Shown: piece after piece, positions 25,430 to 38,219 of the stretch
Position numbering within the stretch: the first letter of the stretch is position 1
Layout of the letters: the number at the start of each line of letters is the position of its first letter
Assembly (NCBI GenBank): GCA_036877525.1
Contig: JAZGTH010000008.1
Location: 9,718,501 to 9,782,500 of the forward strand
Length of the DNA stretch: 64,000 bases
Reading direction: 5' to 3'
From: Chromobotia macracanthus
Taxonomy: Eukaryota > Chordata > Actinopteri > Cypriniformes > Botiidae
The notes under the pieces: model-generated
Told to the model about the DNA's origin: nothing
Seen by the model: the letters and a program-made list of their open reading frames with translations, nothing else
Database searches by the model: none
Position numbers and translations under genes: made by a program

Positions 25430-26556
25430 TACACTTTGTTGAAAGGCATATGTTGCGTTTTAGATGCTGGTGTCTCTTCCAGGCTTCTTAACTAGCCTAA
25501 CTAGCTTTCTTGGTTAACAAGCTTCATCAGAAAGGCCATTTTGTGTTGGTTAAGAACATGCTACAGCAAGTCTCCATTTAATTTGACTGCTGTCAAGAAG
25601 AAACAATTGTGATGTTACTAGGGGTAATTGTGTTGCTCTTCATCAGTTCTAGTCAAACTGAATGCACTCTTCAGAATTATAAAAGCAGAGGGGGGTAAGA
25701 ACAGGCGGTATACACTAAGACTGGACACACTTTAAGAGCAGTCCATTTCCTTTGATCAGGTCCACGGCCAGAGCCATAATGGCGACTGCAGCTTCGCAGT
25801 TAGGGTGATTACACCCTAGCACTCCTGTCTGCCTGACGCCAGTAGGAAGAGAAAATGCGTGCCTGTGGGACTGTCGGAGAAATCAGACTGCCCATTGATG
25901 CAGCTGTATGATCCGCGTTCGCTCAGACGATTTCTATGCGTGCGTCATGAATGTCTGCGACAAATCACACGTTAACTGTTGCACTGTGGGCAGTAGTACA
26001 GACTTCCAAGCTTGTGACCCAAAAACATTTTGGTAACCTGATTCAGATTCTAATACCTGGGACAACCAACTGATTTACACTTTCGTTATGGGATACAATA
26101 CAACATAAAATTAATAAATACATTTAAAATGGTTGTTCTCCTTAAATTTTTTTAAATATTTAAATTACTAAGCAAAATAACCCCAAAGACACGTTCAATA
26201 AAGCATACAAAACAAGTTTTCAAGCACCATTTGTGCTGTAAACAGACCCCTCTAATAAACTAATTTTAGTCTTGGCCAAATCAGTACATAAAAATTCAAA
26301 TGTCAGGTGACAAGAATTGTAAAAACTAGTCCCGTTCGGATATGGATTTACTATATTATGCAGTTTTGCTTCTCAGGTGTACTGTCATATTACAGTATGA
26401 CATACAAAACACAATATGCAGTTTATCAGTGACTTTCATTACAGCGCACCAACCCAGATTTCTGAAGACTGTGGCAGCATCGTCTTTCTCACACACCGCT
26501 GTGAACTATGGTGGCAGTTCAGGGTCGGCACACAGAGATGCTGATTTGCTGTAGCT

Positions 26557-27915
26557 CTAAAGAAGGTCCGTGTTCATGTCAGACTCCATAAGCTTTTTCA
26601 GGGTCTTCACTTCCTCCTGGGAGAAACTGTACCCACTGTCCAACCAAGCAATAAAAAGACAAGATATGAATTATTGTTCCACACTGAAAGGAATTTTTCC
26701 ACATGGGCCTGTCATAAACCGACATCAATAAAGGGGATTTTATTTACTACACAATTAAACTGTCCTTCTCAGATTATTACCTTGTAGATAACCAGTGTCT
26801 CATCCAAAGGTATGTACTGAGATGAGACTGAAGGGCTCTTATTAGACACCTTTTACATTTATTCAAACTGAAAGGGTCTGAATCTGAATTACACACTGAA
26901 TCAGTACCCATCCATTTAAGTCATACATAAACAGTGGCAATGAGTACTATCAAATGATCTTTGCCAAAAATGTAGGACATTTTGTCAATCAAGGCACCAT
27001 AATCAATGCCCTGACAGGTAACATCTACAGACAAATATTGAAAACTGAACACTGAAAATCCATTAAGATGTCACAGTTTTTCAACCACTGAATAGTTAGT
27101 GGGCTATTTTTACTTCTGAAAGGTACATATATACAGGGTTAATTATCTAAATGTCATGTCATAAACCTGTCCATATTTCACCCCTAAAAGTAACAGGAAA
27201 TAATGTAAAAAACAAAAGACTTTTTACATTAAAACTTGAGTCATAGTATTTATAATTACAATTTTATTTTATATAAATGTTTATTATACATTTTAAATGC
27301 ATATATATGAAATATATGACATTATTGTTATGACCATTAAGTACATTTTCATGCACAGTTACATGGGATGTTTTCTGTGGGAGTCCCCTGCACGCAAACC
27401 CAAATAAATAATACCAAAAGATATGAGAACAAAATTGTGTAAACATTACCAAAGATATGACAAATTACAGCTTTGAAGTTTGTAATCATAACTCTGTAAG
27501 CTGCCCCAGTAGAGTTTAAAGTACACAGTAGTTTCCTGTCAGATTTTATCAGTATACACAAAGTTAACAAAACACCACCAAGATGCTCAGAATATTGCTG
27601 TGCTGCATTCAGCCTGATTTAGACATTAAAGCCAATATCTTTCACCGAACAAACCCCAGATTCGATCCTGTCTCACCATTGTGAGAACAGACTGGTTCTC
27701 ACTCACCGTAACCTGCACATTTTGTGAGCTGTGAAACGGGCATGTGGCCAGGAGCTGGAAGATGATGGGCACCTCATTTTCAGCCTCTGTCAGAGTGTCT
27801 CAGAAGTGATGATTATTTATAGAGAGGAACTGCAGAGTGGATACAAATGAACAACAGGTCTAGCACATAAACACACACACACACACACACAACACACAGA
27901 TAATAATAATAGATA

Positions 27916-27952
<37 letters not shown>

Positions 27953-27979
27953 GATATAATGATAGATAGATAGATAGAT

Positions 27980-28020
<41 letters not shown>

Positions 28021-28996
28021 TGAAAAAAAAAAGAAAAAAAAAAGAGAGAGTGTGTTAATAGCTTACTGTTAAAAGTAACCTGTTAAAACCTGTGGTCATA
28101 GACGTCTCATTGTGTTTACACCTCTTCTCTTATAACATAAGATAACATAAGAGGATATAAATGTTTCTCAATAGCTATTTTCCTATTGATACATCATTTG
28201 TAACCCTGTCAGCGAGTGATACACACAGTGTACAAGTTAATCTCATAAATCCATTCTTTATGAGCACCTACAGGACATAGATGTCAGCAGGCTGGCTTGG
28301 AAAATGGGATTTGGATTGTAGATTGTACACAAGGCATTCTCCATAAAAACGCAGAATGGGCTTCATATGTTAGTCAGTTCTCTAAATGCTCTGAGGCGCT
28401 CTAGCTAATGATTGTAATTAGTGACTTGAGTTTTTACTGAAATATCAACAAGTATTATGGAAGCCTACTTTAAAAGCAGCTTGTTAAAAGCGAATTATAA
28501 TTTACTTCAAATTACATTCAAGCTTTTAAAAAGGAACTCGGCAGACATTTTATCCAAAGTGATTTTATCCGTACACGTGTTCCCTGGGAATCAAACCCAC
28601 AACCTTTGAGGCGCTAACACAATGGTCCACCCATTGAGCTACAGAAACATATGGTGTACAAAATGACGCTGTATTTCATTAAATTTAGAGCAGTATTTAT
28701 CTGGCATATTAAACAGTACTGATCAAAACACAATAAATCATATCAATCATTACCACCAACAACAGACCTTAATAATAGCAATATCTGAACAAAGTGATAA
28801 AAGGCAGCATTTAACTTAACATTATATTATTTTATAAAGTCATTGTAATAAATATGTTGCATTTTGTATGAGAATAAAGCTGACGTAAAACGCTGTGCAG
28901 TTGTTTGTGTCGTTTTTATTTGCTATAAGACACAAAATCTCGCCTTATTTACTAACACATTAGACTTACCGATGCTTTATGTCAGAGAGAGTCACT
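26557..28996 (-). CDS. Unrecognised small multi-exon gene (partial model)
   Basis: I do not recognise this gene. Three minus-strand exons fit each other in phase 0: 27798-27707 (acceptor uncertain; reads TLTEAENEVPIIFQLLATCP and onward, ending QNVQVT), 26816-26781 (12 codons, YIPLDETLVIYK) and 26616-26557 (19 residues, EEVKTLKKLMESDMNTDLL, then TAG). The last acceptor is strong (TTTCTCCCAG). Codon usage in these frames favours G/C at third positions, unlike the AT-rich surroundings. Further upstream, a 27-nt exon 28996-28970 (VTLSDIKH, strong GTAAGT donor) and an exon near 28355-28271 (reading MENALCTILQSKSHFPSQPA, donor GTAGGT) are possible but do not join the downstream exons in phase, so at least one exon is missing or misplaced. 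The visible C-terminus is hydrophilic and helical. The promoter may be the CpG-rich CRE region at 29160-29420. Confidence 0.38.
27868..28020. repeat. Compound microsatellite (CA)n, (GATA)n, (TA)n
   Basis: A CA run at 27868-27890, GATA/TAGA tetramers at 27900-27985, and a TA run to about 28020, followed by an A-rich stretch. It lies in an intron of the unrecognised minus-strand gene candidate. Confidence 0.95.
28538..28649 (-). mobile_element. tRNA-derived SINE fragment
   Basis: Read on the minus strand it has an A-box-like TAGCTCAATGGGTGGACCA and a B-box-like GGTTTGATTCC, followed by the tail that on the plus strand reads CATTTTATCCAAAGTGATTT. Confidence 0.6.
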
Positions 28997-29159
28997 CTGA
29001 GACGTTGCACAGAGGTTTTAGCATTTATAAATAATAAAAGTTAAATTATATACAAAATAATATATATATATATATATATATTTATAAAAGCATCTGTTGT
29101 TCTCACAGGTGCATCGTAATGTGTTTTGGTGCCGTGAAACAATGACCGATACCGGGCTG

Positions 29160-29420
29160 TCTGATTCATGACGTCATAACACAAGGACGGAAACCCGACA
29201 AAACCCATTGAACCGCAGCGAAACGTCGACCAAACACAAGACGAGTCCCTGCATTCAGACATACGGAAAGCTGTCTCACTGCGGGGCTTGCAGACGGTGA
29301 TATCCGCTCAGTAATGAACGACAGACCCGTTGTCGCTCCGTGCAATTTCGCCACACAAATTGTCGATACAATTTCAGGCGCACACCTTATGACGTCACCG
29401 CGGCGCTTCCCATCGTCAGG
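29160..29420. promoter_or_regulatory. CpG-rich candidate promoter with two CRE (TGACGTCA) motifs
   Basis: Base composition rises sharply here against AT-rich flanks, with many CpGs. Two perfect 8-bp CREB/ATF palindromes lie at 29169-29176 and 29390-29397. It lies just upstream of the candidate minus-strand gene at 26557-28996, and on the other side an orphan plus-strand exon candidate follows at 30260-30348, so the promoter could be bidirectional. No transcription start can be fixed from sequence alone. Confidence 0.4.
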
Positions 29421-30259
29421 CTTCACCTGCGGGATGCAGGTGTAGGATGCAAACCATCCAAACATCGTTTATATTGGGGTTTCGCTCGATCTGGCTTGTG
29501 CAAATAAACACACTTTCGTGCCAAAGCTTTGTGCTTTGTGCTACAGCCTGGATCAACATATTTGCATTTGATAAATGTTGTTCTTGCACTGAAAAACATC
29601 ATGTTATCAGACAAGCAGTCAAGTGCATAGACCACAAGTGTGGATATTTGGACAGGCCCCTGTATGGATGCATAATGTTAGTGCAAGACTTGTATATGAT
29701 GATACAGTATGGTGAAATAAAATAGCTCAATGCCTTGATACAATAATCTCCCCACCGTCTCTTATATAGTTGCTGGATGGCTTGTGTGCACAGCAGTTTT
29801 CTTTCATATTCTTTTATTAAATTGGCTGAAATAAAAAGAAAAGTCATTTCCGCGTGATTAGATTCACTGGGTTTGATTTGATTTGAAAAAAGGCATAGTT
29901 TTTATAACGTTTTTCATTTTGAATGTATTGTTGTTTTCCAGATGGAAATGAGAGGGTAACTGTGGTTTTAAGGCTCTGTACTAATATGGCCTCCGTAACT
30001 TATCAGTACAGTATCAGGCCTCTGTATAACTGTATAGGACCTCCTGTATCTTTGTCATAACTGTATGGGGCCTCCTGTATCTACTGTATAAGCAGACTGA
30101 CAAAGCAAACAACCTCATGCACAATTAAAACCATATGATTGGTCATATGATTGGTCAAAAGTTCTTTTGAAGGTTTCAATGCTGTCACCTAGAAATTGTG
30201 GGGTAATGATTTATTTAGGGTTTGTAGCACTTGCACAGAGGTTTTTCCTAATGACTCAG

Positions 30260-30348
30260 ACCTTCAAAGAAAACATGTTACAGTGGCTGAAGGAGACGGC
30301 GTGCTCTCCATTTTCGTGTACACCATTTCAACAGAGCTTTCAAAACAG
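30260..30348 (+). CDS. Orphan exon candidate, plus strand
   Basis: An 89-nt segment is bounded by a good acceptor (TTTTTCCTAATGACTCAG) and a donor (CAG then GTAAAT). In one frame it reads without stops (RKHVTVAEGDGVLSIFVYTI near its middle); another frame is also open and ends just past the donor. No family is recognised and no partner exon could be matched in phase, so it may be a chance combination or a decayed exon. Confidence 0.18.
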
Positions 30349-31558
30349 GTAAATTACAGTGCCATCAGCGGTGTGCTTCTTTCTTCCAAGCTCACATCAA
30401 CCAAAACAGAGAAGAAAAAGTACATTGGACCTAATCAGTTTTTTTAACCGAGAGCACAAGGCCCAATCAAAAGCAGCCAAATCAGATTTTGTATTCCATA
30501 AAGATGTAGATTCTCGAATGATCAGGAACGTGTGTCGTGGGAGACGTGTGAGGGGTGTACAGATGTACTGCATACCTTTTGCATTATATACATACACTTG
30601 CCAGAAAGATTTTTCATGCACATATATAAATTCACACTCGCGTCCTATTCAAACACAGACATGTATTCACGCCAGATTGATCTGAAGACATTTCATATCA
30701 CATAGTTAACGGGAAAAATTGAGCATTTGAATGAGCAGTGAAATAGTTTCCTGTATTTAATACACTCTTCGCATTGAATGTTTCTGTCACTCAGCATTCA
30801 ATACATCTTTCATGAGGGAGAGATACAACCCACCAAAACACATGAAGAAATCATGTTGTGCGTTTAAAATGTTCTGAGAAGCAGAATATTGCTTTCAGTT
30901 TGACAAGATACAGAATAGAAACATGAGGATTTTGTCTGCTTCCCTGCCAATCAAAATATAATATATGCCATCCACTTAGCATCAGAAAATTGTAAAATGT
31001 TTGAGGAAGCGTTCACACTTAGATGTTTTGAGTTAGGATCACTTTTAAATAAAAGTGTTTTGCATGTGAGAAAAGCTGAACAATCCATTAGAAAATACCT
31101 AGATCCAGTATTATAACTTTCATAATTTCTACATAAAATACACAACATGCCAAGAAAACAGAACAATTTTGAAAGCCTTTTATTAAACATTAAAGCATTA
31201 TGACACACAAAGGATTATAATCCCACCCCCCATAAAACAGAGAAATAGAAAAATAAAAACTCACTTCTTTCTTAAATAAATGAAATACGTGCTGTAACAA
31301 AACAATACATGAAAGAATTAAAGAGGCATCTGGAGGGGAAATAAGTGCTAAGAAAGTTTACGTTTAAGTAACAGTTCACGGACAGTCTGCTGCCATTTTG
31401 AGTTTTGCCATTTGGGCTGTTACAACATGTGTGATGTTGGTATGGTGATGTTAACATCTGGATGGTTGCTCGGTGATAGAACTTACACAGCCCTGAGAAC
31501 TTATGTTGTTATTGAATAAGCAGGCGAGGGTGTTAAAACAAGCAGGTGTTGAGAAGGA

Positions 31559-32414
31559 TTAACACCCAGTACAGGCAGCAAAAGCACAGATTTCACAGAC
31601 ATCCACAGGCACAGAAGCTGCAACACAGAGAGAAAGTTAACTCAGGTTGGATGAAAATGTCAAGCCCAGAAATGTTATTTATTGATCGCATATTTCGTGT
31701 GCGTTCTCAAGGCTACCCAACACGTGAAACTGCCAGCGAGCATGAATTTGAAAAATGAATGTGAATTCTTACCTAGTCTAGCAAGTGACATTGTTGCTCC
31801 TTTCTGCAGACACAGGGGCACAAACTCCTGTGGCAGGGTCGGATTGGCGCATACAGAATAGTAGCTTGTCTTGGCCAGGCGGGGGTTTTGGGTTCGAGGT
31901 TGGACAGTCAGCTGCTGGAGAACTTTAACCGATTCTAATGAAAAGGTAAACTCACCATCCTGTGAGGGAGATTACAAAAATAAAAGGCCGAGTTCAGTTC
32001 ACATTGTCAAGATCCTTTGAGTTTAACGCAGTTTAAAAGCTTGACCACTGCAGTTGTTTTCTTCATAAATTACTCTTTATAATTTGCAATACAGAATGAC
32101 TCTGTATTAAAACTGTTAGTTCTGTAGCAAAAGAAACTTATTGTGATGTAATTCTTACAGGATTACATACATTAACCATATGGAAATAGAAGATACATCA
32201 ACAGTATACAGTATATGGTTAATTGTCATTACTAGAATGTTTTTAATTTTAGGGAATCTGTAATGGCTCTCTGTAAGTGTGCCACTGTGCTTGGCTATAT
32301 TTTAAATATAGTACAAGAAATGTTACAAATTAAACAGCATACCTGGACTTGCACAGCCTCAGACACCAGGCAAAGAGCCACAACCATGAAGGAAACGAAC
32401 AGAATTGTCTTCAT
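31559..32414 (-). CDS. guca2a: Preproguanylin (guanylin peptide hormone precursor), 3 exons
   Basis: Secreted peptide that activates guanylate cyclase C on intestinal epithelium, raising cGMP and chloride/water secretion (family knowledge). Coding exons on the minus strand: 32414-32343, 31959-31773, 31617-31559; phases 0 then 1, 318 nt, 105 aa. Exon 1 encodes a signal peptide starting MKTILFVSF. Exon 2 encodes the prosegment, including DGEFTFSLESV and the paired-cysteine stretch VCANPTLPQEF, typical of proguanylins. Exon 3 ends the protein with VCEICAFAACTGC. The four hormone cysteines lie at about 94, 97, 102 and 105, paired 1-3 and 2-4 in the family. Three-exon structure and length match guanylin/uroguanylin. 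The C-terminal Cys with no residue after it and the Ala-Ala core favour guanylin over uroguanylin. A TATA-like TTTAAAAAG, a CCAAT box and an HNF1-like site lie just upstream. Confidence 0.93.
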
Positions 32415-32506
32415 GCTGGCTGGTGTAGCTAGTTCTTCTTGAGAAATGTTTAGTTGTATGTCTTTCAGTATCGAAACAATCTTTACCCCTCTTGTTTTTC
32501 CTTCTT

Positions 32507-32580
32507 CCTTTTTAAAGGAATTGAGCCCTGTGGCAACCAATCAGAACCCATCTTTATTTCTCTGCAGTTAATGAATAAAG
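32507..32580 (-). promoter_or_regulatory. Probable guca2a core promoter: TATA-like, CCAAT and HNF1-like motifs
   Basis: Reading the minus strand toward the guanylin ATG (32414): an HNF1-like motif at 32580-32567 (plus strand GTTAATGAATAAAG, a perfect left half-site and an imperfect right half), a CCAAT box at 32537-32541 in inverted orientation, then TTTAAAAAG at 32515-32507. The TATA-like motif is about 95 bp from the ATG, so transcription would start near 32480. HNF1 control of guanylin promoters is reported in mammals. The assignment here rests on motif reading alone. Confidence 0.45.
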
Positions 32581-33145
32581 AGGATAAATTTTACAACGTT
32601 GTAAAATGAAATTCATAAATCCTTCGTGACCTCATCTAAAGTGCGATTGTACTTTTATGGTTCTTTCAGCTTGGTCTGTCTGTTAGCCTGTACTTCAATG
32701 TCTAGTTAGGGTTAATTAATAACTCTACAGTTAGCACACAATAGTGGCTTTGTGTTTGGGGTGAATGTCAATAAGAATATCAAAAAACCAAAGTGACGCC
32801 TTGTGTTTTTGTATAAAAAGTCTTGTTGAGAGTAGACTATCACCAAATGCTGAGTCATTATCTGTAGCTAAATATTCAAATATGTTAATCAGCTAATTAT
32901 TCAGGCAGATGATTATGCACAATGAGGACCTTTGATGCCCCTTGTTCCTCTTGGAAAGTGGAAAAACAGACGGTTTTCTAGACCCCAGGTAGCTATATGA
33001 TATAGATATATTCAGCAAATTTCAAGCTCAAAACATATGCCTTTCAAAAATGTAGTCTAAGAATAATTGACTGGTTTTGATCTTTCCTTTGTCTAGAATA
33101 AACATTCTCTCGGTATCATCCGCATAGTGTTTGTGTTTAAAACAA

Positions 33146-33430
33146 TTAAAGCTGCAATCTGTAACTTTTGCTTCTTTACCGCCATCTCTGTTTAAAACAT
33201 AAAACTGCAGGTTGTTTCACATACTTTTCTTTACAAAAGTTGAAGTCAAATGAAGCCAAACCAACATTTCCCGGGAAACCGACTCTCAAATGATTAATCA
33301 TTGTTATTAATTTACTGTTGTGAATCGGGGTAAAGTAATGAGACCATTTTGACCACCGATCTGTTTTGTACTTTCTCAATAATTATTTTGTTTATTTTTA
33401 CCAATACAATGTACAGGATGCAGTTTTAAA
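33146..33430. mobile_element. GCTGCAATC-family MITE copy
   Basis: It begins TTAAAGCTGCAATCTGTAAC, carries ACCGCCATCTCTGTTTAAAA and ends GTACAGGATGCAGTTTTAAA. Inverted termini as in the other copies; located upstream of guca2a on its own strand. Confidence 0.65.
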
Positions 33431-34169
33431 TAATAATAAAGATCTTAATAAGTATCATCCACAATGACATGTTATTGTATTGTTATTTTTTGTTGTGACG
33501 AGAAATACAGAACAGGAAGTTCAGATAGACTCTTTGTATTAAAATGAAAAGAAGGCGTGTGACATGTACAGGTGAACAACATTGTCTGTATTTAATTTCA
33601 GACTCTGCATTTGGTTTCATATCAGTTTATATTAATAAAAATGAGCAAGTTCATGCACAATTGAAGGGAGGGGTGTTGGTGTGAATTGGCGATGCCCGTA
33701 CCTGGCAGATTTATGATGCAATATCATTTCAATGATGCTTATCTGCCAAGCCTCTTCCTGACGTTGTCAATATCTGTGATTGTTTACACTGTGGACACAG
33801 TCACAAATGACCCAGGCACTCCTGTCCACACAGGCACATGTGAAGCTAAACTCACAGGCAAGCAGAATCCATCACTTGTGTTTGTATGGAAGAATCTGCT
33901 ATCGCTTATCAGGGTGCGAACCGATGATTATTATGTGTTGTGTTTACTCATTTTTGTCAATATTCCTCTTTCTCATGAAGAACATCTTTGTTTAGAAGCA
34001 GCTTTATGACTTAATGTCCATAATTACTCAGTTAACACTCTGACCTTTGCATCTGATCCTCCAACATGTGTGAGAAAGAAATCAGGACGGTGAGAAATGT
34101 AAACGTGTTCTCAAAAACGCTGCAAGACCCCATTGCCAAAATGTAACAATGTATCAGACAGAAAACATC

Positions 34170-34385
34170 AGCCTTGAATTAAAGGAAGAGCTCCTAAAAA
34201 TGAAAATGTTTTCTCAGAGGTTTGTGTCCATCCCGAAGTCACTGGGTGCCAGTGTTGTATGGTTACAAACACACTTTAAAATATCTTTCCTCAGAGGATA
34301 AAAAGTCATACAGGTCTGGAATGACATGAGGGTAAGTAAACGATGGCTCAATTTTCATTTTGGGTGAACTATCCCTTTAATTCAG
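34170..34385. mobile_element. GGGATAGTTCACCC-type interspersed element
   Basis: The right part reads CATGAGGGTAAGTAAACGAT, TTTTCATTTTGGGTGAACTA and TCCCTTTAATTC, the familiar end of an abundant teleost element; the left part has AAGGAAGAGCTCCTAAAAAT. Confidence 0.5.
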
Positions 34386-37300
34386 AAACATCTGCGCTCT
34401 TACCAAATGTCAGAGTTTGAGGTTTAAAAAATCAGTTTAGTACCCAATTCTCAGACAATGCACTTAAAGCAGTTTAATAAGGCACCACTTATAGAAAAAC
34501 TGTTCTCAAAACAGCATTATCTTGTACATGCAAATCAACAGTGTTATTACAAATAATCCATTGTACTTTTACAATGACCTTAATGTTAAAAGAGGTCCAT
34601 ATTTATATGAGATTTTAAATGAAATGGGATTTTTATGTGGAGTTCATTTTTTATCTCATTTAATCTGACAAATGACAAAAAGGAAGTCTTAAAAAGGGCC
34701 TATCCTTACACCTGCCACTATAATAAGTGACTTCATGCTGCTTGGACTTGTGGTTGGCTGCATCAAGATCTTGACAAATGGACTGAAAAGTCTTCAGCTG
34801 ATGGAGAAAAACAATATATATTTAAACTGAACACCAACTAAATCAGCAGCTCGGCAATGACAAATTCATGCTCTAAAAATAACAGCAAGTCAGAATAGCA
34901 TAGAAAAAACAAAATAACGTTTTAAAAAAATTATCAAAGAATATGTATGTGTAAACCAATACATACATTGTATTAAACTATTAAAAAATTAAAGATAAGC
35001 TTTCTCCTTTTATAAATCAATGAAGTCAAAAGACACAGAAGATTTTCTAATTGATAATGCAGAAACTTTATAAAACAGCCTGTTTATTCGCATTTAATTT
35101 TAACCAAGGTTAAATTGTTTTGCTTTAGATTAAAGACTGTAGGACAGATGAAATGTTTCTTTACTAGGTTAACAAACAGGTTAAAGCAAACAATTGTGGC
35201 CGGTTACATTTAACATTGGAATGGGTTTAATGGGACATTTTTAATAAGGTTAAGGTTTAAATGAATGGGTGTACAGTACATTATCTCAGTAGGACAGATC
35301 AAAGTCTGTTTAAACTGGACTGTGGCTAATGGGGTGAAAGATCATTAATTATCGGGGCCCGCAGGTTCAGAAGGGCCCACATCAACAATAGCTGACAAAA
35401 CAACATAATAGTAAAGAAAAATACTTGAGAAGTACATAATATTGAATGGCACAATTTATTCAAAAATCAGATTTGAGAAATCAAGTCTGTGAAACCTTTC
35501 ACCAATTAATGATATCAAAGTGATGGCAGCACCACTAGCTTGCCCAGCCTAGTGACTCACATCATGAAAATGAATTGAGCTCTTATTCTCCTGATCTTTG
35601 TACCTAAGATGGAAACAGGAAACTTCAATTATACATGAGTCTGACTGACAAGGAAGATGATACTTTGTGGAGTCTATATCAGCACATAAAGGGAAATAAA
35701 GAAAACTATATAGTTACTATTCACTGTTCACTGGATGTACTATTATGCTATTTCACTGCAGTTTGTTTCCGTGACTAACCATCTGCAGAGTTAAAACTTA
35801 CAGTGTGATTCATTTGGTACTTTAATATGAATTCTAAATGCATAGGCTGTGATTCTTATCACATCTGGGCAATGACATATGAATATATATGCGGCTTAAC
35901 GTTAACATTAATGATTAATGTTGATTTGCCACTGACTCAACACTGAGTCAGTGAACTTCAGAATTGTTACAGGTTTCTACCCAGTAGAGACATAAAAATA
36001 GATTAATCTAGAAAGAATAGAAAAATCTCTGACAGTTTATTCTTTCTTTAGTTCTTAAAGCCAGTCTGTCATAAATATTGTAATACTTAGCAATTTTGTT
36101 CTATTTTATAGATCAGGCACAGTATTATTAACGTATTAATTACGTTGACCTTTAGGTATTCAAGACCAACCAAAGATAATAACAAGGAAGTTTGTTAATA
36201 CAGTTCAATAGGGATAAACGTGTATTTTCATTACCCATGTGGCAGATCTCTATCTATTTATTATGACAATCTTTACTGTTGGCTATGATAACAAAGCTAA
36301 TTACTTTGGCAGAAAATAATAACAAATCAATACAGCTATACATAAACAATAAAGCTATACAATCATTCAAAAACAAAGACTGATACCTTACTAAACAACA
36401 GGTATAATGTGTTTATGTTAATCATAACTACACAACACTATGTGTAGTTAACTATGTCAAATGTACTTTTGAAACACATATTCTTTCACACTCCATCAGT
36501 GGAAAAACACACAGCTTTACAGGCACGCATGCGTCATTTTAAAGTAGGTACCAATATGATGACGCGCTTCTTTGTAGTTCTGCATTCTGTCTGTTTGATG
36601 TATAGCTGATTCTGTAAATGCGGGAGCCTGTTTCTTATCTGTCAGTAGGTTGTAATGATCTCACTGTTGTCATATTGAAGCTGTAAAGAACACACTCATC
36701 CATGAGAAGAGTTACGACAATACACATAAAAGCTGATGGTCATATACTGCACATATGTCAAATAGTCTCTGTTGAAACAACCATTAGTTCTGGTATCCAG
36801 CATATGTTGTGTGTTGAGTCACTAATAAACTCTTTATTGGCTGATTAACTCATAATAGGTATGTTTATGTAAATTGAAACAAACATTATACGAAAATATC
36901 ATTTATCTTTGTTTTTCCATCACATGTTTTTCTAGCTCATTTGTTGTTCAGTAAGTCTACAACAATGCAGAAAGATTAAAACTATACTTTATGGTTTTAC
37001 AGTCTGCACTCCCAAAATTTGTTCACTAGTAACCTCTTGCAATAAACATTTTCAGTATGTGTCTTGACATGATTTCAGGTCGTTGTCCTAATTACTGTAA
37101 ACCTACACTTTATGTTTTAGACTCTCAAATCTCTACACATTAACAAAGACATATTTTATATGATAAACTCTCCTTTTGATCTTACATAATCATACAGAAT
37201 CATCTTTATCTGTGAGCCATTACGTCCTGTGGGCCAGAGGTCTTTAACAGTTAATTGTGACAATCTTTTACTGTACTGTGTGCTAGTTTAACAGACTTTG

Positions 37301-38219
37301 CACAGATTATTATTTTTTTTATTTATTTTTCATTATTTATTTTACTATAAAACATCAGATCTTGGAAGACTTTTAAAATGTTTGCGTTTGTATTGAATTC
37401 TTGTTCTTTTAATGACAGACTTCAGTATGTTAGATAATCAGTGTTAGCACAGACATTGTTGAGATCTCTTTTTTAACTCCCCAGGGGACGTTCAATTTTT
37501 TTCTCCAGAGAAAAATACGAAAAACCGAAGCAAGTCTCAATTCGTCAGACAGATTTATTCTGTCCGCCTCAAGGGGCACGTTGTGCATGCCAACAGAAAT
37601 CCAGCCTCAGACGTAAATGTTTCAGCGTGTTTGTAAACATGTTTGTTAGGTGATGATTAACTCTCAAGCATGTGGATTTGGGATTGATCTCTGTTATGGC
37701 AACAGTGTATAAGCGAGAATCAATATCGAGCCTACAGAGAGCTTCCTCATGGGAGAATTTATTCCAATGATTGAAGCGTTTAACACAAGGCCATAGTGAA
37801 AATTCACTCTGATGAGCTGAAGCTTAAAAAGGCCAAGCGTGACCAAGCAAGCTTTTACTGTGATGTGAATAATAACAGTGCCACAGTGTCACAGCTGTCT
37901 GGATGTCAGGTGGTAGAATAACCGTACGTGCTGAAAATTAAAAAATGTACATGTGACTGGTCACATGACACTGTATTGCTTACTTATACAATATAATTTA
38001 CACTGAAATGGTCTGTGTTAAAGCAAAAGTCACAAGAGCTCTTTGTTACAATGATTTTATCAGGGTCACGGAGTAAATTGTCATGCCATGACACGAAACT
38101 GAGTGAAGCACAAAGACATGTAGTTCATTAGCTTGTAGGTTATTTATGGTTGCCGGGCAACATTGCAGCTTGCTGCATTCATATGAAATTCTTTTGATGG
38201 GGGTTCTCATTTGTGCATA

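Noticed and set aside
26579..26635. Alternative last exon of the unrecognised gene ending WVQFLPGGSEDPEKAYGV
   Set aside because: It also joins in phase 0, but its acceptor (GGTTGGACAG) is weaker than TTTCTCCCAG at 26616 and its codon use is less coding-like; kept only as a fallback.
29165..29465. 99-codon minus-strand frame in the CpG-rich region
   Set aside because: CpG-rich DNA has few stop codons by chance; no family, and it does not join the downstream exons in phase.
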